Assembly: GCA_015501055.1 (NCBI GenBank)
Contig: JADNYV010000119.1
Span: forward strand, 49,305-113,304
From: Mucidula mucida
Lineage: Eukaryota > Basidiomycota > Agaricomycetes > Agaricales > Physalacriaceae
Reading direction: 5' to 3'
Length of the DNA stretch: 64,000 nucleotides
The notes beneath the pieces are model-generated. The model saw only the letters and a list, made by a program, of their open reading frames with translations. It searched no databases and was not told the DNA's origin. Positions 22,841 through 33,446 of the stretch are shown one piece after another; position 1 is the first letter of the stretch, and each line of letters opens with the position of its first letter. The position numbers were made by a program, and so were the translations under genes.

Positions 22841-23635
22841 GATCTAAATCCATCGTCTATGAATAAAGCGCTTGTTGAAAAGAGATGATTCACACACCGC
22901 GTTCAATTACTAGGAGAACAAAAACGAATCAGTGAAAGGCTCAGTTGGGGTGACTTGGGCCGTTTACACGTCGCCTGTTATTTGATAAATGATTTCAGTT
23001 AGCGCGAGGATATACGACGTAATGAAGGAGAGGAGCTGTTGTCAAACGGAGCAGGAGTGTTAGATTCCAACACTTGCCTATACGATTGCGCAGTTGGCGT
23101 TTGTGAAAGGTTCGCGTAGGGTAGTAGCGTTCTTAGAGACGGAGGGATATACGATCGCACAGTACTTCTAGCCCTAGTCTAGCCCCCTTTCAGAGACCGT
23201 AAATCCGCGCCGATGGGTGCAGAAAGATAGCCATGGCGGGCGGAAAGAGGGCCGCGGCAAAATCCGCCGCGAAGCCGGAAGTTTTATGCCGTAGGCAATG
23301 TAATCTTATCTTTTCAGCCTCATGTTTAAACCTAACCCAGAGAATTGTCCCTCAAGGCTTCAAGCGATCTAGCGGAGGCCTAATTCAAGCGCCACACGTA
23401 AAAGTTACACGCACTACTTCTCACTGTCAGTCGTTACGTCCTGCGCTTCCTTCCGCGGTATCATACTGAAAGTATAACCTCCGTAATTTGTATATGTGAG
23501 AAAGCTGAACGTTCTGGGAAAACGTCTCTCTCTCAACTTATGGCAACAGGCCATTTCACTTCGGTGTTTCGTATTCCGTGGAAGCCACACGTATATGTGC
23601 GCCATCGTTATCCCATGACATGGCTGCTTCCTCAT
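22841..23635. other. Intergenic, up to the left edge of the inverted repeat
   Basis: A short open frame at 23233 (+) starts MAGGKRAAAKSAAKPE, a lysine/alanine-rich start of the type seen at histone-like or ribosomal N termini. It breaks off without a recognisable domain, so I do not call it a gene. No repeats were noted. The region just left of 23636 has no partner inside the window. Confidence 0.35.
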
Positions 23636-23725
23636 TCGCTTTTAGAGAGGAGGACAAGATTAGAATGTGTTCGCACGGTAGGCAGCATATAACAATCGAG
23701 GATCTCTGGAAGCTGGCGAGTAACC

Positions 23726-26276
23726 ATGAGCGCCTCTGACACCCCGTCACACGCATTGCCGTCTGGCTCTAGCTCCTCTGTCTCTTTGTCGGCGGACCTG
23801 ACGGTAGCGAATATCCATCTATTCCAGAGGGACGACCCAATCGTTCAGAACCCTCGCGCGTATCTGAACGTAACCGTCGATGCCAGTCGTTCTTTAGGTA
23901 TCAATCTGGCGTATCACAGCGCGCTCACGCACCTCGTGTATTCGAAAATGAAAGACTTGTCGCAGAACGAATACCTTACGGCTCACGTCGCACCTTTGAT
24001 AGACGGAGTTCTGCATCGGGAGCTCTCCGTAGAGGTGGACTTGTTGCGCGACATCGACGCCGACGCGCCGCAGTCTAGTGGCAACGGACACCTTGCTGCG
24101 CTTCTGCGTGATGATCCTCGTGCCAATCTGTTTGGCGTGAGTCCCGAGGCCAAGCAACACAATACCCCGACGCCACAATCCCTTCTCGACGCTATACGAC
24201 ATCCCTTCTCAACGTTCTCGTTACCATTGTTGTCGTATAATGCCGCTGACAACATGGTTATCCACCGTGCCGGCGGGCATCCCATTCAACGTCCTCCCCT
24301 CAGAGCTCAGGCTATCATGGAATTTCTCCATCCCGAGCAGGATCCCTTCAACCTCGAGCGCCTGGCCTCTCTTTTTGCCTTCTACACATCCGACGTCGCT
24401 CCATCCTATAACGTCGTCGAGCAAAACAGCTACCACATGGCGGCATGGATATGGCACGCCGTTGCCCGTCTGACGCAGCATGTCCGACACCAGTTGCTCG
24501 ATCTGGAACCGATGGGCAAGTGCGGACTCTTCCGCACGGTGAACTGCATGCACTATCGCGAGCACGTTGATGAGAAGGTCCTTGAAAGAGCGAAGGAAGC
24601 CTGGAATCACTGGGAGCGCCGGTTCGAAACAGCGAGTGAGGTGAAGTGGAAGGAAGCACGTCTCCAGAGACATATATCCGCCCTGTCAGCCGAGCGTGTG
24701 AGTGCTTTTGTCTTTTCAATGAAAGAGTTTACATTCTGATCGTTGGTATAGATGGCAAACGAGGAGAAGATAAAAGCAGGTTTACCGATTTCCAAGAGAT
24801 TTGAGATTCTGATGATATGTAGCGCACCTGGCATGACCTCCCTCTCCCCAATCAAGCGAACGAACAGGAAAGGCTCAAATTCGTGGCTCAAGTCCGCTCT
24901 CAGTTAAGATCCGACTCTGCGGCTGTGTGGAGAACGATTGGCGGTGTATCACGCGATGTCGCCCCGCTTGTGATGGAGTTCCTACAAACAGTATGGGTTG
25001 ATTTTTACTTCTCATATGCCTGCCATTCACTTGATATAGGAACTCGACGCTTCCACGACAATTGACACTTATCGTTTTACGTGTATCAAGTGTCTAAGAG
25101 CCCTCGGGCGGCAATACGACCTGCTTCCAGATTCGTTTATCTGTCGTGATGTAAAGAAAGAAGGAGAAAGCGCCATCTGGGGCGGCGGTTTCGCGGTGAT
25201 TGTCTTCCATGAATGCGTCTTCTTGGCGAGTTCCTGACAGTAATCAAAGGATATCTGGCAAGGAACGATGTCTACTACTCGGAAGCCCGTATGCCTGAAG
25301 ATTCTACGCTTATTCGTCACTAAAGACCGGACAAAGATCTTCAAAGTGCGTTATCGTTTAGACTTATATCCTGTATTTGTCGCTGAAGGCGCCCTCTGAT
25401 AGGCTGTATGCCACGAGGCACTAGTGTGGCGACAGCTTCGGCATCCCAATGTCCTACCGTTCGTAGGCATCAACAATGATCTTTTCGCGCCATGTTTTTG
25501 TCTCATATCGGAGTGGATGAAGAACGGCAACATCATGGGCTTCCTCCTCGACCATCCAAATCACGATCGCCTTCAATCGGTGTGCTATATTTCCTGTACT
25601 CCGCGGTTGTCCTGACGCATCTCCAGATCGTTGATATCGCAGAAGGTATTCGGTACCTGCATGACCTTGATCCTCAAATCGTTCACGCAGACATCCGTGG
25701 TGTATGTACTCCGCTTCTCGAAGTTACACGCGAACTCAACGCGTCTAGGCCAATGTTCTGGTATCCGATGACTTTCACTGTGTCCTGGCGGATTTCGGTA
25801 TAAGCCTCATGGCAGAGACGCAGGCTCCAGGAAGCACCACTCTTTTACAGGGCACAACTCGTTGGCTGCCTCCAGAAATGATCGACACGTCGCTTTTTGA
25901 AAAGGCCTATCTCCCAGCGCGGGACATTTATTCATTCGGTTGTACAGTCATCGAGGTGTGCTAACAGCTCCAGTATCCCACGCTCTTCGACTCATTTCGG
26001 CCTCATTAGATATATACTGGGAAACGTCCATTTTCGAATATCCGAACCGACATCGGAGTCATTAACGAAGTGATCGTCAATAAGCGAATGCCCCCTCGCC
26101 CAACCATGGACGAACTTCCGTGTAATGAACTGTGGGAGGTATTGGTCAGATGTCTTGCGCAGGACGCGAGAGATCGACCTACGGCCAGCAACCTTCTGCA
26201 CTCTCTACGTGATCTCTCCGACCGTGACGATACATCTGCTCAGGCGAGCACTGACCATGGTATTAACACTGCGTAG
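23726..26276 (+). CDS. TKL protein kinase with long N-terminal extension, 703 aa (left copy, intact)
   Basis: Nine exons: 23726-24697, 24752-24779, 24857-24990, 25040-25195, 25250-25345, 25403-25579, 25627-25701, 25749-25955 and 26010-26276. They total 2112 nt in phase. Residues 1-324 are an uncharacterised module with the motif YNVVEQNSYHMAAWIWHAV, which recalls mushroom proteins of unknown function. A charged helix (MANEEKIKAANEQERLKF) links it to the kinase. The kinase domain shows GGGFADIWQG, KPVCLKILR, HPNVLPFVGI, IVHADIRGANVL (HAD in place of HRD, the catalytic aspartate kept), VLADFGISL and RWLPPEMID, so it looks active. Exons 4-8 match the first domain of the 5.8-8.9 kb gene in order and almost in length (156, 96/93, 177, 75, 207/210 nt). 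Substrate is unknown. The right-arm partner is broken. Confidence 0.82.
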
Positions 26277-26882
26277 TAGACGCCATGATAGGACGTAACT
26301 GTAGTGCCAGAAAATATATACGTTGTATGGGAAAAACAAGGCAGTTTGAATTGTGCGACTTTTGGACATGAATATGAAATGAGGTACGCGTCCTTCTGTG
26401 AATGACTACCTCACTGATCACGGAAGGATCCGATTGCGGATGGTGCAAAGGCCCCTCTGCGTTGTAAAAGTGACATTTGTGATGAGAAACAGAGAACAGA
26501 AGGATCACACGGATTGAAGTGCACCTCGATGCCTTGGATGATCGAGGACGTTCACGGTGATTTTCGGTAAGAATAAAAGTAAAGTTGTGTATCACGAAGC
26601 TGTAAGCATGGAATACAGTGCGCTTCTACGTTGACTTCAAGTTGAGGGATCATGCTTTATGAACGGTACAAATAAAGATAAGCTGCTGCACTGCCACCGC
26701 GTCCTGTCTTTTGCTCTTGATCATGATTTTCGCAGGTGCTTTCCAAAAACAAGGCAAAGTTTTCGACTCTGCGTACTGTTCTAGGCAATGTATGTCTACA
26801 ACTTGTCGCCACATTATAGTCATTATGCGCAGGCTGTATGCTCATCTACTGCTCTACATGATATACACGTAGTACTGCGGAG
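26277..26882. other. Convergent intergenic region, no gene seen
   Basis: Lies between the stops of the kinase (+) and PhoD-like (-) genes, so it probably contains both 3' untranslated regions. It is present almost unchanged in the right arm (60757-61361). Confidence 0.4.
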
Positions 26883-28916
26883 CTATTGGACGGTACTAGG
26901 CCTCCACTTGTGCACATACTCCCATCTCTTCACTCCATCGACGAGCAAGGCAAATTGTACTGTCCATACCGTTCCAGTCGAATCAAAATCAAAAACGCCA
27001 AACTTCGATGATCCTTTCGGATGTTGATAAATGGTCACGTCTGTTTCGGCGTGCTCCACGTACTCTCTGACGAACGGTTGATAAAAGAAGGAGAGTGGCG
27101 AGGTGGAAAACTCGATGACGGTATGTTCCATCGGATAACCTGACCCGGGAGGGGGAGGAAATTTAACCGTCGCTGAAGGGATGTACTGGTCAGCTAATGT
27201 GGTCGCCAGGCGCAAGAGAGCGCGCTCACCATGCTCGTTTCTGTCACCGCTTGCAATTATTCCTCCTCCAGCTTGCCAGAGCAACGCCAAAATCTCCTCT
27301 CGTTCGTCTAAATACCCAGCCCACGAATGCATCTCGTCTCCACCGCCTCTCCAATTCTACACGGAAACATCAGGAACACGATCTCGAACGAACAGATAGA
27401 AAGCACACCCTAGTGAATGGCACACCGCTTACTACGACTTTCCACCCCCTTTCCTCTTTAATCCATTCCCTGACTGCGAAGAGCTGCTTCGCTCCCAGCA
27501 TAGTTCGCTTACCAACCCACTATCCTCTTTCGCCGGAGGCGTAGATCTCGCACTCCTTGTATCGAGAACAAAGAACGCAGCATCCCCACGGCGAAAGGTG
27601 TACCAGCTCTCCCCGTTTACTTTGTCGCCATCCGGATTGGCATGCCCTTGATTCGCATGAAACGGCGCTAAAGCTGCTTCGTACATTGTCTACTGTAGTG
27701 TTTCGACCAGATATTGGCATATCGCGTCACACCGGTCGACGAAGCGAACCTATACATATCCCATATCGCGTCACGGTGCCTATGAGCCAGGCACACCCAT
27801 CCAAAGGCGGAAATTTTCGGTCCCGCCTGCGGCGGGTCAGTCCTAATCAGGCTTTTCCCGTGTGTGCCTGGCCACGAAGCTGTTCGCTGTAAGTTCGCGG
27901 CATATCGCGTCACATGCCGCGAACCTACGGTCGAAACTGTACAGTATTGTCTGGTCAGCCCAAGATGACTTTACAGCGCGCAGCTCACCCGCTGAGGATC
28001 CATCCATGGGTAGAATCATTTATCAACTCGTGGTTGTCGAATGCATGAAGCCATGGTATGTCTCGAAGGTCCTGCGTCCAATCCGGAGAAGCGTTAGTCT
28101 GACGAAAGAGCTCCGTGTAGTGAGGTTCGAGCGAGATGGGCAGGTCGATGTATATCCAGTCGCCAAGGAAGAAGATCCAATCCGATTGCCCTTCGGTCTG
28201 AATGAAAGATGCAAGATGGCGTATTCCCGCGATGCTGAGCGCATGTGAGAATGGACTGTACGGATAAAAAGGCTTCAAGCAAGACGTGCTGATGAAGCGG
28301 AAGACCTTGTCGTTTGCGTGGGATGGTGAGGTGGTGAAGGATCCAGAAAGATTGAGCGATGTAGTTTACACGTAGGACGTTGCTGGCGTTAGATCGACTA
28401 GGTGTGCAGTGGCTACGCCGTCTAATCCTCCAGGCACACTAACGGACTTCTCGTCAAGACTATTGTCCCCTCGCCAAGTCAAAGTCACCGCGGCCGAAGC
28501 AGCGCTGGTTATGGTCGGGTGCCGAAGGACAATCTTGGCCGAGGTGCTATTGACGAAGCCCGTGCTTTAACAGGCGACATTGGCGCTTGTGTAGAACGCA
28601 TGTGCGCGATAAAGGAAATCGAATATGAAGATGACGGGAAGAAGGTTCAGCCAATAGCTAGGATGTTGGCGCGGCGGGAGGAGGTCCGCACGCCGAGCAG
28701 AGGAGCGAATAGGCCAACGGAGGAAGGTGGTATTGGATCCCTCAGCCGGTAATGCAAAGGACACCAGGAAGATGCAAAGTGAGCCTGAGATGCGCGGTAG
28801 GAAGCGATATCCCAAAGGAAGCTGTCAAGCACCACAAAAATAAAAATGAGCCCAGCGGTTACATGTATCGCTGACCATGCGCCAAAAGACGTAGCATTGA
28901 AACTTGAAATAAACAC
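26883..28916 (-). pseudogene. PhoD-like phosphatase/phosphodiesterase pseudogene (left copy)
   Basis: Metal-dependent PhoD-family hydrolase, preceded by hydrophobic membrane segments (AGLIFIFVVLDSFLW and NLLPVIFIFDFLYR). Recognisable blocks are AKIVLRHPTITSAASGAVTL, IFFLGDWIYID (metal-binding GD), PWLHAFDNHELIND, WYTFRRGDAAFFVLDTRS, SGDRNEHGERALL and TVWTVQFALLVDG. The expected order is kept. Lesions shared with the right copy are TAA in place of a sense codon after ANVAC and after ATSYV, a frame break before the MITE, and the MITE itself (27693-27944). Lesions private to this copy are loss of one T in a TTT run near 27,513 and H to N in the GDRHE metal/active-site block. HELIND reads DDH in the right copy and DNH here. 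Not expected to make an enzyme. Confidence 0.8.
27693..27944. mobile_element. MITE copy inside the PhoD-like gene (left arm), 252 bp
   Basis: Starts CTGTAGTGTTTCGACC and ends GGTCGAAACTGTACAG, flanked by TA. It has three internal copies of CATATCGCGTCAC, the counterpart of the CATAACGGGTCAC triplet in the 11.4-kb element. It differs from the right-arm copy in one internal block: here a short GGTCCCGCCTGCGGCGGG hairpin, there a longer AT-containing stretch. Flanking sequence also shows GACAA on both sides, so the target duplication could be TA or 5 bp. Confidence 0.85.
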
Positions 28917-29041
28917 CAGAAAGGATGCACAATGCGCGATTGCTGGCAGATAACATCGAGGAGATGTTGGTCGTTAGTAAGAACCAATAACAGGCACAGA
29001 CTCAGCATGAATTGAAGTTTGAACAGGATTCAGGACGCCAG
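28917..29041. other. Divergent intergenic region PhoD/MFS (left arm)
   Basis: Only ~125 bp separate the recognisable 5' ends of the two genes. The N-terminal part of the MFS protein expected here (first transmembrane helices) is not recognisable. Confidence 0.3.
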
Positions 29042-30634
29042 ATGAAATCTCGCTTGAGCAATAGTATCCTCGTCGGCGACGTTGTGGGTATGATCTTCTT
29101 TGGGCTTTGCATTGACCGCTGGGGAAGGAAGCTGGGTATCAGCACCACGACGGCGTTCCTCGTCTTTGGCATCATTCTCGCTACTGCGAGTCATGGAACG
29201 ACTCCGACTGGAATGCTGTGGATGATGGTGGTCGCGAGAGGTGTGGCGGGCGTCGGTGCCGGTGGCGAGTACGCTGTGTGTACTGATCAAGCCGTGGAAG
29301 CGGCAGATGAGACTCCCTAGTATGTTCTGTATTACTTTGGGTAGCTCCCGTCGACTGACCTTTATCAAAGCGTGCAGAAAAACCGCGGTGTTCTCGTTGC
29401 CAGTCCACCAATGTCGCTATTGTGTCCGGTTTTGTCGGCTCTTCTATCGTCTCCATCATCGTCATCGCTGCCTATCACAGCAAGGCCTCTGACGGTATAT
29501 GGAGGATATGTTTCGGTATCGGTATCTTTGTATGTTCCTTTCACGCTTAGGTCTGCTGACATCCCTTAACGTCAATGAGCTATAGCTCCCTCTCGTAATC
29601 TTCTTCTTTCGCATGCGTCTAGTCAACTCTACGCAGTATCAGAAACACGCCATTCAACGCAAGTTTCCTCTCAAGCTTGCCGTACGTCGTTACTGGCTCC
29701 CTCTGCTCGGATGCTGTGGTGCTTGGTTCCTTTAGTGTGTACTCGCTTCACGCCCTTCCAACGCGCTCCTCATATTACTTCGCAGCGATGTCGTTGTCTA
29801 TCGTGCGCATAAGTGTTATAGCGACTGTGTGATATCTCATATTTCTTTCTAGCGTTCAATCTTCTCGCACCTACCATCGTCTCAGGATTCTCCGACTCAA
29901 ATACACTGTTGTCAAGTACAGGATGGTCGGCGCTTGTGAATGCGTTCGCATTACCAGGCGCTATCTTCGGGTGCGTCTCGTTGGTTTCGTGTCTCGTCAC
30001 TGTCTGATTCTAGATGACAGCGTTTCCTCATTGACCGCATGGGACGCAGACAGACATACGCATTGGGCTTCTCTATCGTCTCCGTCTTTGGATTCATTAT
30101 TGGCGGTGCCATGATTCCTTTACAAGCGACCTTCCCTGCCTTTGTCGTCCTGTTCGGTCTCTTCCAGAGCTTCCTGTCCGTGGGACCTGGTGTACGTCGA
30201 TCCTTCGCTGTATACTGCTCTCTCGTTGAAGAGTTACTTTTAAAACTGCAATTTCCTCGTTTCTAGCGAGTCGTTCCCCACACCCATTCGAGGTCACTTC
30301 CTCGGGTTTTCAGCGGCAGTTGGAAAAGAAGGCGCTGCTATGTGAGTGCGAAGTCTTAGTTACGATAGGCTAATTTATGAATACGTTCATGTAGCGGTAC
30401 GCAAGTGTTCCCCATTTCATGGGCAAGTTCGACACGCCGGTGAAGGGACAACAGGCGATCTTTCTTGTAGCCTCCGCTATTTGTGCTCTTGGAACACTTG
30501 TCGTCTGGTTCCTCATTCCAGATCGCGATACGCAGCTGGAGAACGAGGACGCGCTGTTCAAGAAATATTTGGAAGAGAATGGTTGGGACACGTCGGATAT
30601 GGGACTATGCGAAGACGTTCGTTCCAACAAGTAG
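29042..30634 (+). pseudogene. MFS phosphate/glycerophosphoinositol-type transporter pseudogene (left copy)
   Basis: Major facilitator of the phosphate:H+ symporter type (PHO84/GIT1 relatives), a plasma-membrane importer. Signatures are GLCIDRWGRKLG (motif A), GVGAGGEYAVCT, then STNVAIVSGFVGSSIVSI, LPLLGCCGAWFL, DRMGRRQTYALGF, PTPIRGHFLGFSAAVGKEGA and DTPVKGQQAIFL, ending DMGLCEDVRSNK. The first helices are missing. Defects present in both arms are one base lacking between LVAS and TNVAIVSG, TAG directly after CCGAWFL, and a stop at the junction before DRMGRR. Introns such as the GTATGTTCC..CTATAG one at 29530-29585 remain recognisable. It is decaying rather than recently broken, and was already broken before duplication. 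Confidence 0.78.
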
Positions 30635-31287
30635 GTCCTCTCGAGTAGCTCTATGTAGAGTATGTATCCATATCGTCTATTTTTCCCACAGAAACAACCA
30701 GTGTTTAATAACAGTGATACTTAGCAAGCAAACACGCTGGGAAATTACTCACTATTCGATGCCTACTGTTCAGACTTGCAAGGAGGAGCCAAAGGAGATA
30801 GGTGGTAACACGCCGTCAAATGAACGATAGACGCGTCGATTTGCAGTCGAGGTAGCTTGTAGATGACAAGACAGAAAGAGCTTAAAATATCTTGATCGGG
30901 AGCCGAGTAACCGGAGAGCACCAGGATGAGCGGGCCGGGTCGCTGACCATGGTTTTCCTCAGGCCATCATCACCCTCAGACGGTTTAATGTCGCGTTATT
31001 CCCTCACTATATCCATTGCTCAAGGCCAAATTTCTGAAAGGTTGCTTCTCTTCCTCCTTTTCTCCATGAATTCGGACTGGTCTGGAGCCTATTAGGCACG
31101 GCGGGCGCCAGTGACTGGCAGATACTTACACCAACTCGGCTCCGAGTCCTCTCAAAATGTACCTGGAAACGCTCTTCAGAACCCGAGACGCGTGGTGGGC
31201 GTGTCAGGCTTTCATTTTTCCGTCTATTTATCCCGATGGCTATAAAGACTGGAATTCGCACATGCTTGAATAGGTTTCTTGAACAAA
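30635..31287. other. Intergenic between MFS and pectin lyase (left arm)
   Basis: Contains the MFS 3' flank and the pectin lyase promoter region. No gene was recognised. It is virtually identical to 56334-56986 in the right arm. Confidence 0.4.
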
Positions 31288-33242
31288 ATGCTCCCGCTCT
31301 TCCTCTCCCTCATGTCTCTTCTTCCCGCTACTTTGGCAGTCGGAACGCCCTTTGGCCAAGCAACGGCACGACTGGTGGTGGAAGTGCTTCTGCGGCTACT
31401 CCCTCCTCCTTGGCGGAGTTGACGACGTGGCTGAGCGATAGCACGGCGCGCACCATAGTGCTGACTTCGGTGTTTGACTTTACGTCGAATGAAGGCACTA
31501 CAACGGGTAAGATCTGCAAGCCCTGGACGTGCTCGCCAAATCCGCAGTCGGCGATAGACCAAAACGAATGTAAGTATGTTTTGCTGTTCATTGGCGCACG
31601 CGATTAACGCTCGTAGGGTGCGAGAACTACGAATCGGGCGCTGCGACGGGCACAGCAACGTACTACACGGCCGGCCTCACACCCTCAAAGTCGGAAGTAA
31701 CAAGACCCTTCTTGGGAAAGGGAGTAACGCTGGAATGTTAGTCCCTCCTGCATATCCCTCTTCGACATTCTCACTTATGTGTTCACAGTAAAGGCAAAGG
31801 CCTCAAGATAACCGGTGCAAGCAACATCATAATCCAGAACATCCGCATTAGTACGTTGTTCATCGTTCCTCATTCTTTTCGAGACTCAACAAAATCGACT
31901 CACAGCCGACATCAATGCTCAATACGTCTGGGTAGGTTACTTCCTCCTTCCTCGTTACATCGCATCCATCATGTGCTTTGATTAGGGCGGAGACGCACTC
32001 CAAATCGACGGCGGAAGCTACATCTGGGTACGTGGCGATCTCCACTTATGTACATTCGTCTCATGGGACGGTGTTAGGTCGACCACAATTATGTACGTGC
32101 CTATGTGTTTCATGAACGATGAATTCTAATGAGTTCGCCAGTTCCAGCACATCGGCAGACAGATGGTCGTAACTGTATGCGATCCTTCTTTATGGCTGCC
32201 TTCTCTGACGCATGATATAGGGCTATGGCGCCGTCACCCACACGACGTTCTCCAACAACGTTTTCAACGGTCAGGGAACGTACTCTGCTACTTGCAACGG
32301 TTCGTTCTCTACTCCAATTTGTGCACGCCCGTTAACCTGGCTCTGGAAGGATGCATTATTGGGCGGCGTACTTTACCGGAGGTGGTGATGTTATCACGTT
32401 CGCTCTCAACTAGTTCGTGCTTTCATGACAGAGGTTGGCGTGTCGCTGATTGCGAGCGCATATCGATAGCATGTATATGACCTCTGGTCGTGGTCCAAAG
32501 GTTTGTCACCCTGAGTATAAATACTGAGTTAGACTGATACCTCCCCAGCTTGGAGTTGATTTTCTCCTTCTCTATGTGAAGAGGCATTCCTGATGCGCAG
32601 CGTTTTCAGGGCAACAGCGGCTACTACCAGAACATTCACATCTATAACAACGTACGTCCGTTCATCCCTAGAATGCGTTCTCACTACCCTCCTTTTTAAT
32701 TTCCAGTATTTCGGTATGTCCTTCGTCGTTTCAGACTTGTGTAGCGCCGCCAACCATATCAGTATCTATCGCGGGCCACGCCCTCGATCCCGGCACAGGA
32801 TCAAAGGTCCTCGTCGAGGGTAACTACTTCAACACGGTATGTCTCTCACACACTCTCTCCTGCCTTCACAGTCTATATCTTGCTAGGTAACCACCCCTGT
32901 CCTATCCGACTCTGGCGAATTCTACCTCCCCCAAACATCCTCCGAGGCCTCTGCGTGTTCCTCTACCCTCGGGCGTAGCTGTGTTACCAACACTTTGTGC
33001 GTTGTTCTTTCTGTGACGAGTACTGGAGAGAAAACCTATAAAGCACAGGCTCTCATCCGGCTCCGTGTCTGGCGCCGCCGTCAATGCTCTCAACGGATTC
33101 ACGGACGTATGTCAATATCATTTTCAATTATTCTAGAGGCTCACCCCTATGATAGTCCGTGTCGAAAGGGATATCCCCGATGGCGGCGAGCAGTGTCGGC
33201 GCTTATGTACAAGCGAATGCCGGTGTTGGAATTATTAATTAG
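31288..33242 (+). pseudogene. Secreted pectin/pectate lyase (PL1 family), left copy with frameshifts
   Basis: Extracellular enzyme cleaving pectin by beta-elimination. ATG 31288 opens a signal peptide (MLPLFLSLMSLLPATLA). Parallel beta-helix blocks follow: WLSDSTARTIVLTSVFDF, GKGLKITGASNIIIQNIRI, GGDALQIDGGSYIW, VDHNY, FQHIGRQMVV, GAVTHTTFSNNVFNG, HYWAAYFTGGGDVITFALN. The C terminus is SVSKGISPMAASSVGAYVQ with stop TAG 33240-33242. The gene is split into about a dozen short exons. Relative to the right copy it lacks one G in ACGGGC (about 31,363), one base in CACCGCTC (about 31,682) and one base near 32,352, so it is frameshifted at least three times. It keeps the splice donor (GAAT|GTAAGT) that the right copy has lost. 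Confidence 0.8.
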
Positions 33243-33446
33243 TTGGAAGGCATACATGATTGTACCCCACGAACTGAATGTAACTAGAATGAATTGCACT
33301 AAGGACACCCAAGACTTGAACTACACTTTCGTCGTTTTCAAAGGTCCAGCTTAAAACCAAAGAAAACTTTATTTAGATGGCGAACATACGCAGCATACAT
33401 AAATCATTAGCGGCATCTGAAAGAGTTGGCGCTATGGGCACCCTAT

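Noticed and set aside
24698..24856. A stop-containing link between the first kinase exon and the kinase domain, suggesting two genes
   Set aside because: Using the acceptor AATCAAG before CGAACGAACAG instead of the earlier TAG acceptor gives one continuous 2112-nt frame.
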